6,449 nucleotides of DNA from Calditrichota bacterium (lineage in GTDB: Bacteria > Zhuqueibacterota > Zhuqueibacteria > Zhuqueibacterales > Geothermadaptataceae): NCBI GenBank assembly GCA_008501545.1, contig QQUM01000043.1, positions 1-6,449 of the forward strand, given 5' to 3'. The notes below the pieces were generated by a model, which ran no database searches, was not told where the DNA came from, and was given only the letters and a program-made list of their open reading frames with translations. A program made the translations under genes and the position numbers. This document shows positions 4,826-6,449 of the stretch, in pieces; position 1 is the stretch's first letter, and the number at the start of each line of letters is the position of its first letter.

Positions 4826-6449
4826 TCACGTCGTTGCTGGGAGCTTACTCACGATCTCCCCTTTTTTATCCAAAATAAAGCGTACCCTCATAAATTTGTT
4901 ACTACTCGCCGAAAGCAAATGCAGCGACAAATGATCTTCAACATACTCCGCAAGCAACCGTTTTACTGCCCGGGCGCCGTATTTTTTCTCTCGTAATGCC
5001 AATTCGACAATTTTTTCCCGCACACCGGTAGAAATTTCAACCTGTATTTTTTGCTCCTTTAAACCGGCATTCATTTCCCGAACAAGTTTTTTCACGATTC
5101 GGTGCAAATCTTCGTTTACCAACGGTGCAAACTGAATCACACGATCCAATCGATTGATAAATTCAGGCGAAAAGAAATCACGTATGTATTCAGGAACTGC
5201 GGTGCCCGGCGTTGCAACTGACGCACCGAATCCGAATGCTGCGCTTTGCTGCTGTTTTCCTTGTAAGTTCGACGTCATGATGATCAGCGCATGGCGAAAG
5301 TTTATTTCCACGCCTTTCGCATCGTGCAAAACACCGTCGTCAAAAACTTGCAGAAGCAGATTAAAAACATCCGCATGTGCTTTTTCGATTTCGTCCAGCA
5401 GAACCACGGCATAAGGCTGTTTGCGTATTTTCTCCGCCAGATACGACAAATGCTGAAATCCCACATAGCCGGGCGGTGCGCCGATCAATTTCGCAATGCT
5501 GTGCGATTCTTTAAATTCAGTCATATCCAGGCGGATTAAGGCTGCATTTGAACCCATGAGCTGCGTCGCCAAGGCCTGCGCCAGCGCCGTTTTCCCGACA
5601 CCGGTTGGCCCGGTAAAAAGAAAGACGCCCACAGGTTTGTTCGCTGTTTGAATTCCGGTTCGGCGACGGCGCACCGCTTTTGCCACTTCAGCAATCGCTT
5701 CGTCCTGTCCGAAAATTTCACGCTGCAATCGCGTTTCCAATTCCCGAAGCGCCTGTTTTTCATTAAAATGCAAATCATGCACCGGCAGCCCCGTCCAGTC
5801 GCTGATGATTTTCTGCAATGTGCCCGCTTTGACCTGCACCGGTTGGATTGAATCGCCGGAATTTTGCAGTTTTGCACGTGAACAGCCTTCATCCAATAAA
5901 TCGATTACTTTATCGGGCATGGCCCGCTCCGGCAAATAATGCGTCGCCAGATAAATGGCGTGATCCACAACCGAATCACTGACCAAAACCTGGTGAAAAA
6001 CTTCATAATGCTGGCGTATGCCGAAAACGATGCGCCGCACGGCTTCTTCGTCGGGCTCATCGACGTTCACTGGCTGAAAACGCCGCGCCAGCGCTTTGTC
6101 CTGGGTAAAATGATGCTGGTATTCCTGCGGCGTTGTCGCGCCGATGCAGTGCAATTCGCCCCGCGCCAGCGCCGGTTTCATGATATTGGCCGCATCGAGC
6201 GCGCCCTCCGATGCACCGACACCGATGATGGTGTGCACTTCATCGACAAAGAGCAAAATATCGTCGCGGAGCTTGACGGCATCGATAATTTCGCGCAGGC
6301 GTTCTTCGAATTCCCCGCGATATTTTGTACCGGAGATGATGTTGGTGAGATCGAGCGTCAGGACGGTTTTTCCTAAAAATGTTTCATGCACATCCTGTGC
6401 GACAATCTTCTGCGCCAGGCCTTCAACGATTGCCGTTCTCCCGACGCCG
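4826..6449 (-). CDS. ClpA/ClpC-type AAA+ unfoldase subunit (N-terminus beyond the window)
   Basis: This is a hexameric two-ring AAA+ ATPase that unfolds proteins, probably for ClpP. The frame is open to the right edge, so GTG/Val at 6391 is internal; 540 residues are visible. The first ATPase domain shows GVGRTA (1-6), pore loop KYRG (42-45), Walker B LLFVDE (65-70) and ALARRF arginine finger (119-124). The second has GPTGVGKT (280-287), pore loop GYVG (327-330), VVLLDE (348-353), TSN sensor 1 (392-394), NRLD (432-435) and GAR sensor 2 (491-493). FGF at 405-407 lies where the ClpP-docking tripeptide is expected. Only about 26 residues separate DLLDEG from ISDWTGLPV, so the coiled-coil M-domain of ClpB and ClpC is absent. 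The first Walker A has Arg instead of Lys. ClpA versus ClpC naming is undecided without the N-domain. Confidence 0.93.
   Translation of the reverse strand, partial: GVGRTAIVEGLAQKIVAQDVHETFLGKTVLTLDLTNIISGTKYRGEFEERLREIIDAVKLRDDILLFVDEVHTIIGVGASEGALDAANIMKPALARGELHCIGATTPQEYQHHFTQDKALARRFQPVNVDEPDEEAVRRIVFGIRQHYEVFHQVLVSDSVVDHAIYLATHYLPERAMPDKVIDLLDEGCSRAKLQNSGDSIQPVQVKAGTLQKIISDWTGLPVHDLHFNEKQALRELETRLQREIFGQDEAIAEVAKAVRRRRTGIQTANKPVGVFLFTGPTGVGKTALAQALATQLMGSNAALIRLDMTEFKESHSIAKLIGAPPGYVGFQHLSYLAEKIRKQPYAVVLLDEIEKAHADVFNLLLQVFDDGVLHDAKGVEINFRHALIIMTSNLQGKQQQSAAFGFGASVATPGTAVPEYIRDFFSPEFINRLDRVIQFAPLVNEDLHRIVKKLVREMNAGLKEQKIQVEISTGVREKIVELALREKKYGARAVKRLLAEYVEDHLSLHLLSASSNKFMRVRFILDKKGEIVSKLPATT

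Noticed and set aside
6389..6391. GTG as the start of the Clp gene
   Set aside because: The frame continues upstream through [12 protein letters not shown], the Walker A region of the first ATPase domain, so this codon is an internal Val.

Overview
The window reads as bacterial chromosome of balanced base composition with densely packed housekeeping genes. No single feature fixes the taxon. The pyrR-pyrB-pyrC order, an NhaC antiporter and a Clp ATPase with a short linker would fit a Gram-negative of the FCB/Calditrichota type or a proteobacterium, but this is a weak inference.

Layout. (1) 1-1090, minus strand: an NhaC-type Na+/H+ antiporter, cut at its C-terminus by the window edge. (2) 1091-1370: a divergent regulatory region. 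It holds a probable nhaC promoter, a perfect 12-bp palindrome, a near-consensus sigma70-type promoter for the pyr operon, two short overlapping leader ORFs, and a strong intrinsic terminator placed directly before pyrR. (3) 1371-4262, plus strand: the pyrimidine operon pyrR (regulator/UPRTase fold), pyrB (aspartate carbamoyltransferase) and a dihydroorotase-family gene. The last protein has lost two metal-binding histidines and two conserved active-site asparagines, so it looks like a non-catalytic PyrC'-type subunit. (4) 4263-4825: a 563-bp gene-free region between convergent genes. It contains a GC-rich hairpin and a roughly 255-bp imperfect palindrome with a perfect 16-bp inverted repeat nested inside it. 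(5) 4826-6449, minus strand: the C-terminal 540 residues of a two-domain ClpA/ClpC-type ATPase, cut at its N-terminus by the window edge. It has Arg in place of the usual Walker A Lys in its first ATPase domain and no coiled-coil middle domain.

How it works together. PyrB makes carbamoyl-aspartate for de novo UMP synthesis, the PyrC-like protein probably associates with PyrB, and PyrR senses UMP/PRPP. A promoter, a translated leader and a terminator sit in series ahead of pyrR. This suggests transcription attenuation, possibly coupled to leader translation and modulated by PyrR. nhaC and clp show no functional link to the operon.

Most interesting points: the coupled leader ORFs ending one base before the terminator stem; the degenerate active site of the dihydroorotase-like protein; the large nested palindrome and its partial relative in the pyr promoter region; and the Walker A substitution in the Clp ATPase.
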